A DNA stretch of 64,000 nucleotides from Sphingobacterium oryzagri (GTDB lineage Bacteria > Bacteroidota > Bacteroidia > Sphingobacteriales > Sphingobacteriaceae): assembly GCF_028736175.1 (NCBI RefSeq), contig NZ_CP117880.1, positions 1,426,001-1,490,000 on the forward strand, read 5' to 3'. Positions 44,454 to 51,793 of the stretch are shown here, in pieces. The first letter of the stretch is position 1, and each line of letters starts with the position of its first letter. A program made the translations under genes and the position numbers. The notes beneath the pieces were generated by a model. That model worked only from the letters and a program-made list of their open reading frames with translations. It did no database searches and had not been told where the DNA came from.

Positions 44454-44473
44454 TTAGTGTGATTTGTACACTA
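44454..44473 (-). promoter_or_regulatory. palindrome upstream of ndh, candidate operator
   Basis: TAGTGT (44455-44460) and ACACTA (44468-44473) form an inverted repeat with a 7-nt centre, upstream of the -7 box. The half-site TTAGTGT also appears in the palindrome in front of the MarR gene, so a shared regulator is possible. Confidence 0.35.
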
Positions 44474-44481
44474 TATTGGCA

Positions 44482-44811
44482 TCATTGTAAGGCACCTTTT
44501 ATTTTTAATCGTAATCCGTCGTTGTCATTGGTCAGGCGCAGTTGGCAAGCCAAGCGACTATCATCATCTGCATCAGGCAAAGTGTCCAACATATCGAGCT
44601 CTTGATCAGACGGACTACGTAGACTATCTGCTGCTGCCAATATCTGCACATGGCAGGTTGCACAAAGCGCCATCCCGCCACAGGTAGCCAGTATATCGTA
44701 AGAAGACGCTTTCAATAATTCCATCAAGCTGAGGTTGATGTCTGTAGGCACGTCAATTTGCTGTTCGCTGCCATCGCGATCCACGACGGTGATGCTAATC
44801 ATATCATCCAT
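44482..44811 (-). CDS. [2Fe-2S] ferredoxin (adrenodoxin/ISC type)
   Basis: From ATG 44811 the protein has 109 residues. Cys44, Cys50, Cys53 and Cys89 follow the C-x5-C-x2-C...C spacing of adrenodoxin-like ferredoxins (ATCGGMALCATCHV, RLACQLRL). It carries single electrons in the cytosol. The start sits one base after the reductase stop, so both are co-translated. A longer start at 44823 would overlap the reductase. Its direct partner is probably the neighbouring reductase and, by context, the acyl-ACP desaturase. Confidence 0.93.
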   Translation of the reverse strand: MDDMISITVVDRDGSEQQIDVPTDINLSLMELLKASSYDILATCGGMALCATCHVQILAAADSLRSPSDQELDMLDTLPDADDDSRLACQLRLTNDNDGLRLKIKGALQ

Positions 44812-44812
44812 A

Positions 44813-45817
44813 TTAGAAAGCATTGATACCGTTAACGGTCGTGTATTTAAAACTCAGTTTTTGTTCCGGATAAACGTATTTGAACGCGCTTTGGCACATT
44901 AACGCCGCTTCGTGGTAACCGCATAAGATCAGTTTCAGCTTTCCCGGATAGGTATTGATATCGCCTATCGCATAAATGCGCTCTACATTAGTCGAATAAT
45001 CAACCGTATTTACTTCGATGGCATTTTTATCGATCGCTAGTCCCCAGTCCGCAATCGGCCCGAGTTTAGGACTGAGACCATACAGAGGAATAAAATGGTC
45101 GGCTGGTACAACAACGGGTTCCTTCTGTTTGTTAGACAGGTGTACAGCTTCAAGTTGCTCACTACCGGTCAAAGCAATCAGGTTGTGTGACATCAAAAGA
45201 TCGATTTTCCCCTGTTGTGCCAGCTGGTGTACTTTTTCGGCCGAGTCAGGCGCGCCGCGAAATGAATCGCTTCGATGTACGAGCGTAACCTTTTTAGCAA
45301 TATCAGCCAGATACACCGTCCAGTCGAGTGCCGAATCGCCACCGCCGGCAATGAGGATCGTTTGGTCGCGAAATTTTTCCGGATCTTTGACCATGTAATG
45401 CACATGTTGCTTCTCATACAAACCCAGGTTTCCTAGTTCGGGCTTGCGGGGCTCAAAGCAACCCAAACCACCGGCGATGACGACAACCTGGCAATGGATT
45501 TGCGTATCATCCGAACTGATCACAATATACGAACCGTCGGCTTGCTTTTCCAGACGATCGACGCGCTCGCCCAACGTAAATGTAGGCTCGAACGGCGCAA
45601 TCTGCTCCATTTGGTTATTGATCAATTCCTGCGCTTTGATCGTAGGATAGCCCGGTATGTCGTAAATCGGCTTGTGTGGATAAATTTCGGAGAGTTGGCC
45701 ACCCACTTGCGGCAACACATCGATGAGATGGCACCGCATCTTGAGCAAGCCGGCTTCAAAAACAGCGAAGAGACCGACAGGTCCGGCGCCGATAATGCAG
45801 ATATCTGTTTGGATCAT
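44813..45817 (-). CDS. ferredoxin-NADP reductase, thioredoxin-reductase-like
   Basis: This 334-residue flavoprotein belongs to the FNR group that resembles thioredoxin reductase (YumC type). It has a FAD motif (CIIGAGPVGLFAVFEAGLLK), PQVGGQLSEIYPHKPIYDIP, and the NADPH motif IAGGGDSALDWTVYLADIAK. YAIGDINTYPGKLKLILCGY lies near the end. The redox-active Cys pair of true thioredoxin reductases (CxxC) is absent: the segment reads GGGDSALDW. It lies between marR (5 nt) and the ferredoxin gene (1 nt), forming a clear operon. Confidence 0.92.
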   Translation of the reverse strand: MIQTDICIIGAGPVGLFAVFEAGLLKMRCHLIDVLPQVGGQLSEIYPHKPIYDIPGYPTIKAQELINNQMEQIAPFEPTFTLGERVDRLEKQADGSYIVISSDDTQIHCQVVVIAGGLGCFEPRKPELGNLGLYEKQHVHYMVKDPEKFRDQTILIAGGGDSALDWTVYLADIAKKVTLVHRSDSFRGAPDSAEKVHQLAQQGKIDLLMSHNLIALTGSEQLEAVHLSNKQKEPVVVPADHFIPLYGLSPKLGPIADWGLAIDKNAIEVNTVDYSTNVERIYAIGDINTYPGKLKLILCGYHEAALMCQSAFKYVYPEQKLSFKYTTVNGINAF

Positions 45818-45822
45818 GGCTA

Positions 45823-46257
45823 TTACTTGTTTAAATTATCGTAAATCGTATTTAGTATCCGGGTAAAATTTTCAAAGTCTTCGTCGGTAAGATTTTCCCA
45901 GGCTTTCATGCGTATATCCTTTACGGCAGGCGAAAGCTCTTCGACTTTTGCGGTGCCTGCTGCTGTGAGGTGAATATGCAGACTGCGCCGATCTTGCGGA
46001 TGCTCTACGCGCTCCACAAGCTGCTTTTTCGTAATGATATCGATGATACGCGTCAGCGTGGGCTGGTCTTTTCCCAGTTTTTCAGCCAGCTCCTTATGTG
46101 TCATGGTGTCTTCTTTGTAAAGCAGCTTCAGCACCGACCACTGGTCAATAGTAATGTCGAAAGCATTTTGCTGAAAAGCGCTTTGCGCATATTGCTTTAC
46201 ACGCCGGGCTGTGCGGTCGAGCATAAAGGAATATTGGCTATATTTTTCTTTTAGCAT
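45823..46257 (-). CDS. MarR-family transcriptional regulator
   Basis: From ATG 46257 the regulator has 144 residues. It has a winged HTH with ITIDQWSVLKLLYKEDTMTH, KELAEKLGKDQPTLTRIIDI and the wing VERVEHPQDRRSLHIHLT. The longer frame to 46308 would begin inside the operator and lacks family residues. An 18-nt palindrome lies 8 nt before its ATG, so it probably represses its own operon with FNR and ferredoxin. MarR relatives such as FabT control membrane lipid genes elsewhere; that parallel is inference. Confidence 0.9.
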   Translation of the reverse strand: MLKEKYSQYSFMLDRTARRVKQYAQSAFQQNAFDITIDQWSVLKLLYKEDTMTHKELAEKLGKDQPTLTRIIDIITKKQLVERVEHPQDRRSLHIHLTAAGTAKVEELSPAVKDIRMKAWENLTDEDFENFTRILNTIYDNLNK

Positions 46258-46264
46258 ATCAATT

Positions 46265-46282
46265 ATTAGTGTAACAACTAAT
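46265..46282 (-). promoter_or_regulatory. palindromic candidate MarR operator
   Basis: ATTAGTGTAACAACTAAT is an 18-nt palindrome with arms ATTAGT and ACTAAT, located 7 nt before the marR ATG. The arms and centre size suit a MarR dimer. Confidence 0.55.
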
Positions 46283-46310
46283 TTCGGTAAAGAATGGCAA
46301 ACAAACAAAA

Positions 46311-46336
46311 AAAGCTTGAGTTTTTACTCAAGCTTT
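46311..46336 (-). terminator. terminator of the desaturase gene
   Basis: AAAGCTTGAGT (46311-46321) and ACTCAAGCTTT (46326-46336) form a perfect 11-bp stem with a 4-nt loop. On the minus strand a T run follows. It begins directly after the desaturase stop. Confidence 0.85.
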
Positions 46337-46340
46337 ACTT

Positions 46341-47336
46341 TTATCCGTGTATCCATTTAAATTTATATTGCATCTCGGGCACTTTGATCCGGTCTGCTAA
46401 TCGCGTTAAGCGATCTGGAAGTTTCATGAGGTAATCGCGAGCTTTTTCGCCTTTTTCATTTAGTGATCCGATCTTATCAATCTTCCAATCTTCATTAAGC
46501 GTTTTCAGGATGTCGACATAATCCAAAGCCGTGTACACCTCGAGGCGTTGTGCGGCATCCGAGAAGTGTGCGAAAGCTTCTCCTTGCGGTTCGCCGGCTT
46601 CGCGCATGAAATGTGCGGGCATGACGATCTTTTTACGCATCATATCTTCAAACGCTATCATGACTTCGCTCGCGTCTACCTTTATGGCTTGCGAAATAAA
46701 AGACATATAAGCTTTCGCATGTCGAGCCTCGTCTGATGCAATGACGCCACACATTTTGGCCAATAGCTTATCGCCTGATTTTTTGGAAATACCCGCGACC
46801 CGTCTGTGTGAGACATTCGTTGCGAGTTCTTGAAAAGACGTATAAATAAAGTTACGGTAGGGGTCAGCACCCGTACCGATGTCAAAACCATCCTGAATTA
46901 AATATTGGGTCGACATCTCAAATTGGCGCATATCAATACGGCCCGATAGATAAAGATATTTGTTGAGCAAGTCGCCGTGACGGTTTTCTTCGGCCGTCCA
47001 AGCCCTAACCCACTTCATCCAACCGCCTTGTTCGTTTTTTTCCACATCTTCCACCATCGTAAGCCAAGATTCATACGTTGGAAGCGCTTCTTCTGTAATC
47101 GTATCGCCAATAAGAACAGCAACAAGATCATAGGGAAGCTCTTTCGCGCTTTCCTGCAAATCTCTTACTTCCTCAAAAAAAGTCTGGCGTGATGCATCCG
47201 GCAGAAAGTCGGCCGGTTGCCACATCTCCTCCACAGGCTTTAGATATTCGCTCATCTCGTTGAGCATGAACGGCTCTAAATAAGCCATCACCTCTTTCCT
47301 AGACCCCTCCGGGATATTTAATGGTAACTCTTGCAT
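46341..47336 (-). CDS. acyl-ACP desaturase (soluble di-iron, FA_desaturase_2)
   Basis: From ATG 47336 the enzyme has 331 residues. The paired di-iron motifs are present: EENRH at 116-120 and DEARH in GVIASDEARHAKAYMSFISQ. The N-terminal helix region and the GADPYRNFIYTSFQELATNV segment are typical of plant-type stearoyl-ACP desaturases. Such enzymes insert a cis double bond into acyl-ACP and need reduced ferredoxin. A ferredoxin and its reductase are encoded just downstream. ATG 47336 lies 8 nt after a perfect -7 box, and the longer start at 47357 lies upstream of that box, so it is rejected. Confidence 0.92.
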   Translation of the reverse strand: MQELPLNIPEGSRKEVMAYLEPFMLNEMSEYLKPVEEMWQPADFLPDASRQTFFEEVRDLQESAKELPYDLVAVLIGDTITEEALPTYESWLTMVEDVEKNEQGGWMKWVRAWTAEENRHGDLLNKYLYLSGRIDMRQFEMSTQYLIQDGFDIGTGADPYRNFIYTSFQELATNVSHRRVAGISKKSGDKLLAKMCGVIASDEARHAKAYMSFISQAIKVDASEVMIAFEDMMRKKIVMPAHFMREAGEPQGEAFAHFSDAAQRLEVYTALDYVDILKTLNEDWKIDKIGSLNEKGEKARDYLMKLPDRLTRLADRIKVPEMQYKFKWIHG

Positions 47337-47344
47337 ATATTTTA

Positions 47345-47352
47345 CAAAGGTA
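47345..47352 (-). promoter_or_regulatory. TAnnTTTG element of the desaturase gene
   Basis: On the minus strand TACCTTTG ends 8 nt before ATG 47336, so the transcript is nearly leaderless and the start at 47357 is excluded. Confidence 0.5.
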
Positions 47353-47458
47353 ACCAATTGCGGATAAATTTTTGATCTATATTTTTATAAAAAGTGTGAC
47401 AGTGACGAGGATCAGCTAAAAAAATGCGGAATGCGCGGCGCAAAAAGAATACACAGTG

Positions 47459-47492
47459 TTGACCTATTTTCATGCTTAATATAGTAACTTTG
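47459..47492 (+). promoter_or_regulatory. sufS promoter
   Basis: TTG (47459-47461), a 23-nt spacer and TAACTTTG (47485-47492) fit the consensus apart from a slightly long spacer. An AAGGAG ribosome site (47505-47510) follows in the leader. Confidence 0.5.
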
Positions 47493-47518
47493 TAGCACAT
47501 TTTTAAGGAGCAAATCAT

Positions 47519-48742
47519 TTGGGAACTTTTAATATAGCGAACATTCGGGAAGATTTTCCGATCTTGAAGAGAACGGTAAACGGTAAGCCTTTGGTTTATT
47601 TTGATAATGGCGCAACGACGCAAAAACCAAAACAGGTGATCGATGCTATTGTCGCCTATTATGCCGATATGAATAGTAATGTGCACCGTGGTGTACACTA
47701 CCTAAGTCAGATTTCTACCGATGCTTTTGAGATTACCAGAAGAAAGGTGCAAACCTTTATTAACGCCAGGCATGAGCATGAGGTGATCATTACCAAAGGA
47801 ACCACCGAATCGATTAATATCATAGCCACTTGCTACGGCCGGCCATTTATTGGTGAAGGCGATGAAATCATCATTTCGGCGATGGAACATCATTCCAACA
47901 TTGTGCCCTGGCAGATGCTTTGCGATGAAAAAGGCTGTGTGCTGCGCGTGATCCCGATGAAAGAAAATGGTGAGTTGGACATCGAAGCTTATCGCGCTTT
48001 ATTTTCTGAACGGACGAAACTGGTATCATTTACTTACGTTTCCAACGCTTTGGGCACGATCAATCCCGTAAAAGAAATGATTGATATTGCGCATACGCAC
48101 GAGGTTCCCGTATTAATTGATGCTGCGCAGGCAATTCAACATATGAAAGTTGATGTGCAAGCATTGGATGTGGATTTTTTGGCGTTCTCTGGTCATAAAA
48201 TGTATGGCCCGACAGGCGTTGGTGTGCTTTACGGAAAAGAAGAACTACTGAATAAAATGCCGCCTTATCAAGGCGGTGGTGATATGATTAAGGAGGTAAC
48301 TTTTGCGAAAACAACGTATAATGAGTTGCCATTTAAATTTGAAGCAGGCACACCGAATATCGAGGCAGGCATATGTTTGGCGCATGCGATTGAGTACATA
48401 GAAACAATCGGTGTAGAAGCAATTAAAGCTTACGAAGATGAACTGTTGGCTTATGCAACTACGCAGCTGGCAAAAATAGACGGTATTCGCTTTATTGGAA
48501 CAGCTGAACATAAATCTTCGGTCATCTCTTTTGTCGTTGATGGCATACATCCTTACGATATTGGCGTGATCTTGGATAAATTGGGTATTGCCGTGCGTAC
48601 TGGTCACCACTGCGCGCAACCGGTGATGGAACAGTTTGCTATTCCGGGCACGGTACGCGTATCGTTGGCTATGTACAACACTAAAGAAGAGGTCGATACG
48701 TTGATCGCAGGATTGGAACGTGCCTTGGGTATGCTTAAATAA
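47519..48742 (+). CDS. sufS: cysteine desulfurase SufS
   Basis: This 407-residue PLP enzyme takes sulfur from cysteine for Fe-S cluster assembly. It shows FDNGATTQKP, MEHHSNIVPWQ, DAAQAIQHMKVDVQALDVDF, the PLP-Lys segment FSGHKMYGPTG and the active-site Cys loop RTGHHCAQPVM. The start codon is TTG (47519-47521), placed 8 nt after AAGGAG. The only upstream ATG (47472) hits a stop at once. sufE follows by 9 nt. SufBCD are not in the window. Confidence 0.96.
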   Translation: MGTFNIANIREDFPILKRTVNGKPLVYFDNGATTQKPKQVIDAIVAYYADMNSNVHRGVHYLSQISTDAFEITRRKVQTFINARHEHEVIITKGTTESINIIATCYGRPFIGEGDEIIISAMEHHSNIVPWQMLCDEKGCVLRVIPMKENGELDIEAYRALFSERTKLVSFTYVSNALGTINPVKEMIDIAHTHEVPVLIDAAQAIQHMKVDVQALDVDFLAFSGHKMYGPTGVGVLYGKEELLNKMPPYQGGGDMIKEVTFAKTTYNELPFKFEAGTPNIEAGICLAHAIEYIETIGVEAIKAYEDELLAYATTQLAKIDGIRFIGTAEHKSSVISFVVDGIHPYDIGVILDKLGIAVRTGHHCAQPVMEQFAIPGTVRVSLAMYNTKEEVDTLIAGLERALGMLK

Positions 48743-48751
48743 ATTAAAAAA

Positions 48752-49174
48752 ATGACAATTAAGGAAATACAAGACGAATTAATCGAAGACTTTGCATTCT
48801 ATCAGGACTGGATGGAAAAGTACGAATATATTATCCAACTGGGTAAAGAAGTGCCTTTGATAGACGAGCAGTACAAAACAGAGGATTTTATTATCAAAGG
48901 TTGTCAATCTAAAGTATGGTTGTTTGCCGAATTAAAAGATGGCGTGATCCATTTTACGGCTGATAGTGATGCTATAATTACGAAAGGCTTGGTTAGCCTG
49001 ATGGTCAAAGTACTATCGGGGCACACGCCGGATGAGGTGGCTGGTGCAGATCTTTATTTTATTGATGAAATTGGGTTGAAAGAGCACCTTTCGCCCACAC
49101 GAGCCAACGGTTTGCTATCGATGGTTAAGCAGATGAAACTTTATGCGGTGGCGTTAAAAGCAAAGGCAAACTAA
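48752..49174 (+). CDS. sufE: SufE-family sulfur acceptor
   Basis: This 140-residue cytosolic protein accepts the persulfide from SufS and stimulates it. It has IIQLGKEVPLIDEQYKTEDF, the active Cys in IIKGCQSKVWL near residue 51, and LSPTRANGLLSMVKQMK at the C-terminus. It lies 9 nt after sufS and ends at a strong terminator, so the two form a complete two-gene operon. Confidence 0.95.
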   Translation: MTIKEIQDELIEDFAFYQDWMEKYEYIIQLGKEVPLIDEQYKTEDFIIKGCQSKVWLFAELKDGVIHFTADSDAIITKGLVSLMVKVLSGHTPDEVAGADLYFIDEIGLKEHLSPTRANGLLSMVKQMKLYAVALKAKAN

Positions 49175-49199
49175 ATTAACGAATACGCTGAAAGCGATT

Positions 49200-49256
49200 A
49201 TCGGTTGTAAGCCGGCTTTTCATAAAAGAACAGCCAGCTTACAACCGATTTTTTTT
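49200..49256. terminator. terminator after sufE, convergent with murI
   Basis: ATCGGTTGTAAGC (49200-49212) and GCTTACAACCGAT (49237-49249) pair perfectly. An inner GGCT/AGCC (49214-49217 with 49232-49235) continues the stem, and eight T follow on the plus strand. Confidence 0.9.
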
Positions 49257-49276
49257 GCAGGATGGTGCACATGCCT

Positions 49277-50116
49277 TTAGCCGTTGCAAGGTTGCACGCG
49301 GATATGTGACGCAACTACGGCTTCTTTGAAGAATATCTTTGCTTTTTCTTCAAAATTTTCCGCATCATCAGTTGTATAAAAAGCTGTTTTTGCACCTTTG
49401 GAGCAAGCCGTTTCTACTTCTGGATGCCTGATAAGGTAGTCGGCAAGACTTTTCGCGATAAGCTGGCCTTGCGATAATACCAGCACCTGTTCAGGAACAT
49501 ATCGCTTAATAATTGGCAAAAGCAAAGGGTAGTGTGTACAGGCTAAGATAAGCGTGTCGATATGCTTGCTTTGGCGCAGCATTTCTTCAATATCCTGTTT
49601 TACCAAATATGCGGTCGCCGGGTTATCAATCTCGTTGTTTTCCACAAGCGGCACCCACAGCGGGCAAGCATGTTGATAAACCTTAATCTGCGGATGAAAT
49701 TTATTGATTTCTATTTTATACGATTCAGACAGGACGGTGCCTTGCGTTGCCAATACACCAACGGCGTTACTGCGTGTAAATTGATCGATGGATTCTGTCG
49801 TAGGACGGATAACGCCCAGTACTTTTTTGCCGGGTGGCAAATCGTTTTGCTGAATGCTGCGTAGCGCTTTGGCGGATGCCGTATTGCAAGCGAGAATGAC
49901 CAGGTTGCAGCCTAACTCAAACAGTTTGAAAACGCATTCTTTTGTAAACTCATAAACCGTCTCGAACGATCGCGTGCCGTAAGGCACACGCGCATTATCA
50001 CCGAGATAGATGTAATCATATCGGGGCAATGCGTCTTTAATCTCTCGGAAAACCGTTAAACCGCCAAAACCGGAATCAAAAATACCGATAGGGCCTGCTG
50101 CTGTAGACTGTGTCAT
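49277..50116 (-). CDS. murI: glutamate racemase
   Basis: From ATG 50116 the enzyme has 279 residues and makes D-glutamate for peptidoglycan. It shows IGIFDSGFGGLTVFREI with the catalytic Asp/Ser region, YLGDNARVPYGTRS, the first catalytic Cys in ILACNTASA and the second in LILACTHYPLL. Both Cys are present. A TTG two codons upstream (50122) is possible but adds only two residues. The terminator of the GH125 gene lies directly before it, so it must have its own promoter. Confidence 0.95.
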   Translation of the reverse strand: MTQSTAAGPIGIFDSGFGGLTVFREIKDALPRYDYIYLGDNARVPYGTRSFETVYEFTKECVFKLFELGCNLVILACNTASAKALRSIQQNDLPPGKKVLGVIRPTTESIDQFTRSNAVGVLATQGTVLSESYKIEINKFHPQIKVYQHACPLWVPLVENNEIDNPATAYLVKQDIEEMLRQSKHIDTLILACTHYPLLLPIIKRYVPEQVLVLSQGQLIAKSLADYLIRHPEVETACSKGAKTAFYTTDDAENFEEKAKIFFKEAVVASHIRVQPCNG

Positions 50117-50120
50117 AGAC

Positions 50121-50158
50121 AATAAAAAAAAGCGTTGAAAGGAATCCCTTCAACGCTT
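50121..50158 (-). terminator. terminator of the GH125 gene
   Basis: On the minus strand AAGCGTTGAA (50158-50149) pairs with TTCAACGCTT (50139-50130), followed by a T run. It ends beside the murI start. Confidence 0.85.
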
Positions 50159-50179
50159 ATGCATTTTTTGGAATACCTT

Positions 50180-51601
50180 TTATTTCAGCAAAGATGGCTT
50201 TTCTTTGTAAGTCTTCCAAAGTAATTCGCCGAATAGCGTGTTTGTCCACGCAAACCAGTGGCGTGTATATTTTTTCGGATCATCTTTATGAAATGATTCG
50301 TGCATAAATCCGGTGTCACCATGTGTTTTGCGAAGCGTTTCGATACAGGTTTGTATCTCCTTGTCATCTGTCGAAGTGAAAGCACGCATAATGATCGCCA
50401 TTGGCCAAATCATATCGCGACCGATATGTGGCCCGCCAATTCCTTCAGCAGCTGTTCCTTTGAAGAAAAATGGATTTTTTTCTGAAAGAATAAACTTACG
50501 CGTACGTTGATAAACCTCGTCGTTTACATCCACAGCGCCAAGGTAAGGCAGTGCCAATAGGGAAGGCACGTTGGCATCGTCCATCATTAAGTAGCTACCA
50601 TAGCCATCTACTTCGTAGGCGTACACACGGCCGTGCTCAGGATGGTCGATAATGCCGTAACGATTTACCGCCGCCTCAACTTCGTTGGCCAGGGCTTCCA
50701 TTTTGCTAGCCAGCTCGGTATTATTTTTCACCTTTTTCAAGATCTCGGCAGATTGACGAAGGCTCGTTACCGCAAAAAGGTTGGACGGAATTAAAAACAT
50801 GAAGATTGAACAGTCGTCTGATGGACGAAAAGCCGAACAGATCAATCCTACAGGATTAACCGGATAACCTAAACCATCAACCTGCAACGTGTCGGAACCG
50901 CGAGACGTTGTTCGTTCAAATTTATACGGGCCGGTGCTTTCTTTGCGTTGCTGCTCCACAAACGTTTTGAAAATATTTTCTTGCGCTGTTACCCATTCGT
51001 CATCAAACGGTGTATTATCGTTGGTTTCTTTCCAATAATGGTAAGCCAGGCGGATGGGGTAGCACAAAGAGTCAATTTCCCACTTACGCTCGTGTATACC
51101 GGGCTTCATATCGGTATGGTCTGAAAACCATTCCCCTTTTTTTGTTGGATCGTTGTAAAATGCATTAGCGTAAGGATCAATATTGATGCATTTCGCCTGC
51201 TTATTGATCAAACCTAAGATGAGATCTTGTAATTTCCGATCTTTCTTCATAAAGCGCAAATAGGGCCACACTTGTGCGCTACTATCCCGTAGCCACATTG
51301 CATCAATATCGCCGGTGATTACATACGTCAGTTTCTTGCTTGCGGTCGACTCGTCGTACACCGTGGTATCCAAAGTGTTTGGAAAGCAATTGTTAAACAA
51401 CCAGCCTAACTCCGGGTTTTTGACATTTTTTTGGAATTCGGCAATGGTAGCTTCTATCAATTTACTCGAAAAATGCCGCTTGTCTGCACTTACGCGCACA
51501 GTTGGGAAGCTCGTTTGGGTAGGGGCTGCAAAGGAAAATTTACTAGCCATCACGCCTGCTCCCAGTGTCCCAGCTGTTTTAAGAAATGTTCTGCGTTTCA
51601 T
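50180..51601 (-). CDS. GH125 family exo-alpha-1,6-mannosidase
   Basis: This 473-residue protein (formerly DUF1237) starts with a Tat-type signal, KRRTFLKTAGTLGAGVMASK. The GH125 core includes ITGDIDAMWLRDSSAQVWPY near residue 93, HERKWEIDSLCYPIRLAYHY, TSRGSDTLQVDGLGYPVNPV, CSAFRPSDDCSIFMFLIPSN and FHKDDPKKYTRHWFAWTNTL near the end. The family is metal-independent and removes non-reducing alpha-1,6-linked mannose, for example from N-glycan or yeast mannan. It is a lone gene without SusCD partners here. Confidence 0.92.
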   Translation of the reverse strand: MKRRTFLKTAGTLGAGVMASKFSFAAPTQTSFPTVRVSADKRHFSSKLIEATIAEFQKNVKNPELGWLFNNCFPNTLDTTVYDESTASKKLTYVITGDIDAMWLRDSSAQVWPYLRFMKKDRKLQDLILGLINKQAKCINIDPYANAFYNDPTKKGEWFSDHTDMKPGIHERKWEIDSLCYPIRLAYHYWKETNDNTPFDDEWVTAQENIFKTFVEQQRKESTGPYKFERTTSRGSDTLQVDGLGYPVNPVGLICSAFRPSDDCSIFMFLIPSNLFAVTSLRQSAEILKKVKNNTELASKMEALANEVEAAVNRYGIIDHPEHGRVYAYEVDGYGSYLMMDDANVPSLLALPYLGAVDVNDEVYQRTRKFILSEKNPFFFKGTAAEGIGGPHIGRDMIWPMAIIMRAFTSTDDKEIQTCIETLRKTHGDTGFMHESFHKDDPKKYTRHWFAWTNTLFGELLWKTYKEKPSLLK

Positions 51602-51793
51602 TATACTCGTGATTCTTATTTTTGGTTATTAGGCTCTAATATAACAATTAAAACGGAAATACAGCTAAAGATAAACGTTTTAGCAAGATGATCGTGTGGT
51701 TTATCGTTTCCGATAAAATATGGTTACCTTTACGCGGAAATATTTAGGAATAATAATTGTTGTGAAGAACGCGCAATATAGTCCAGACTTTTT

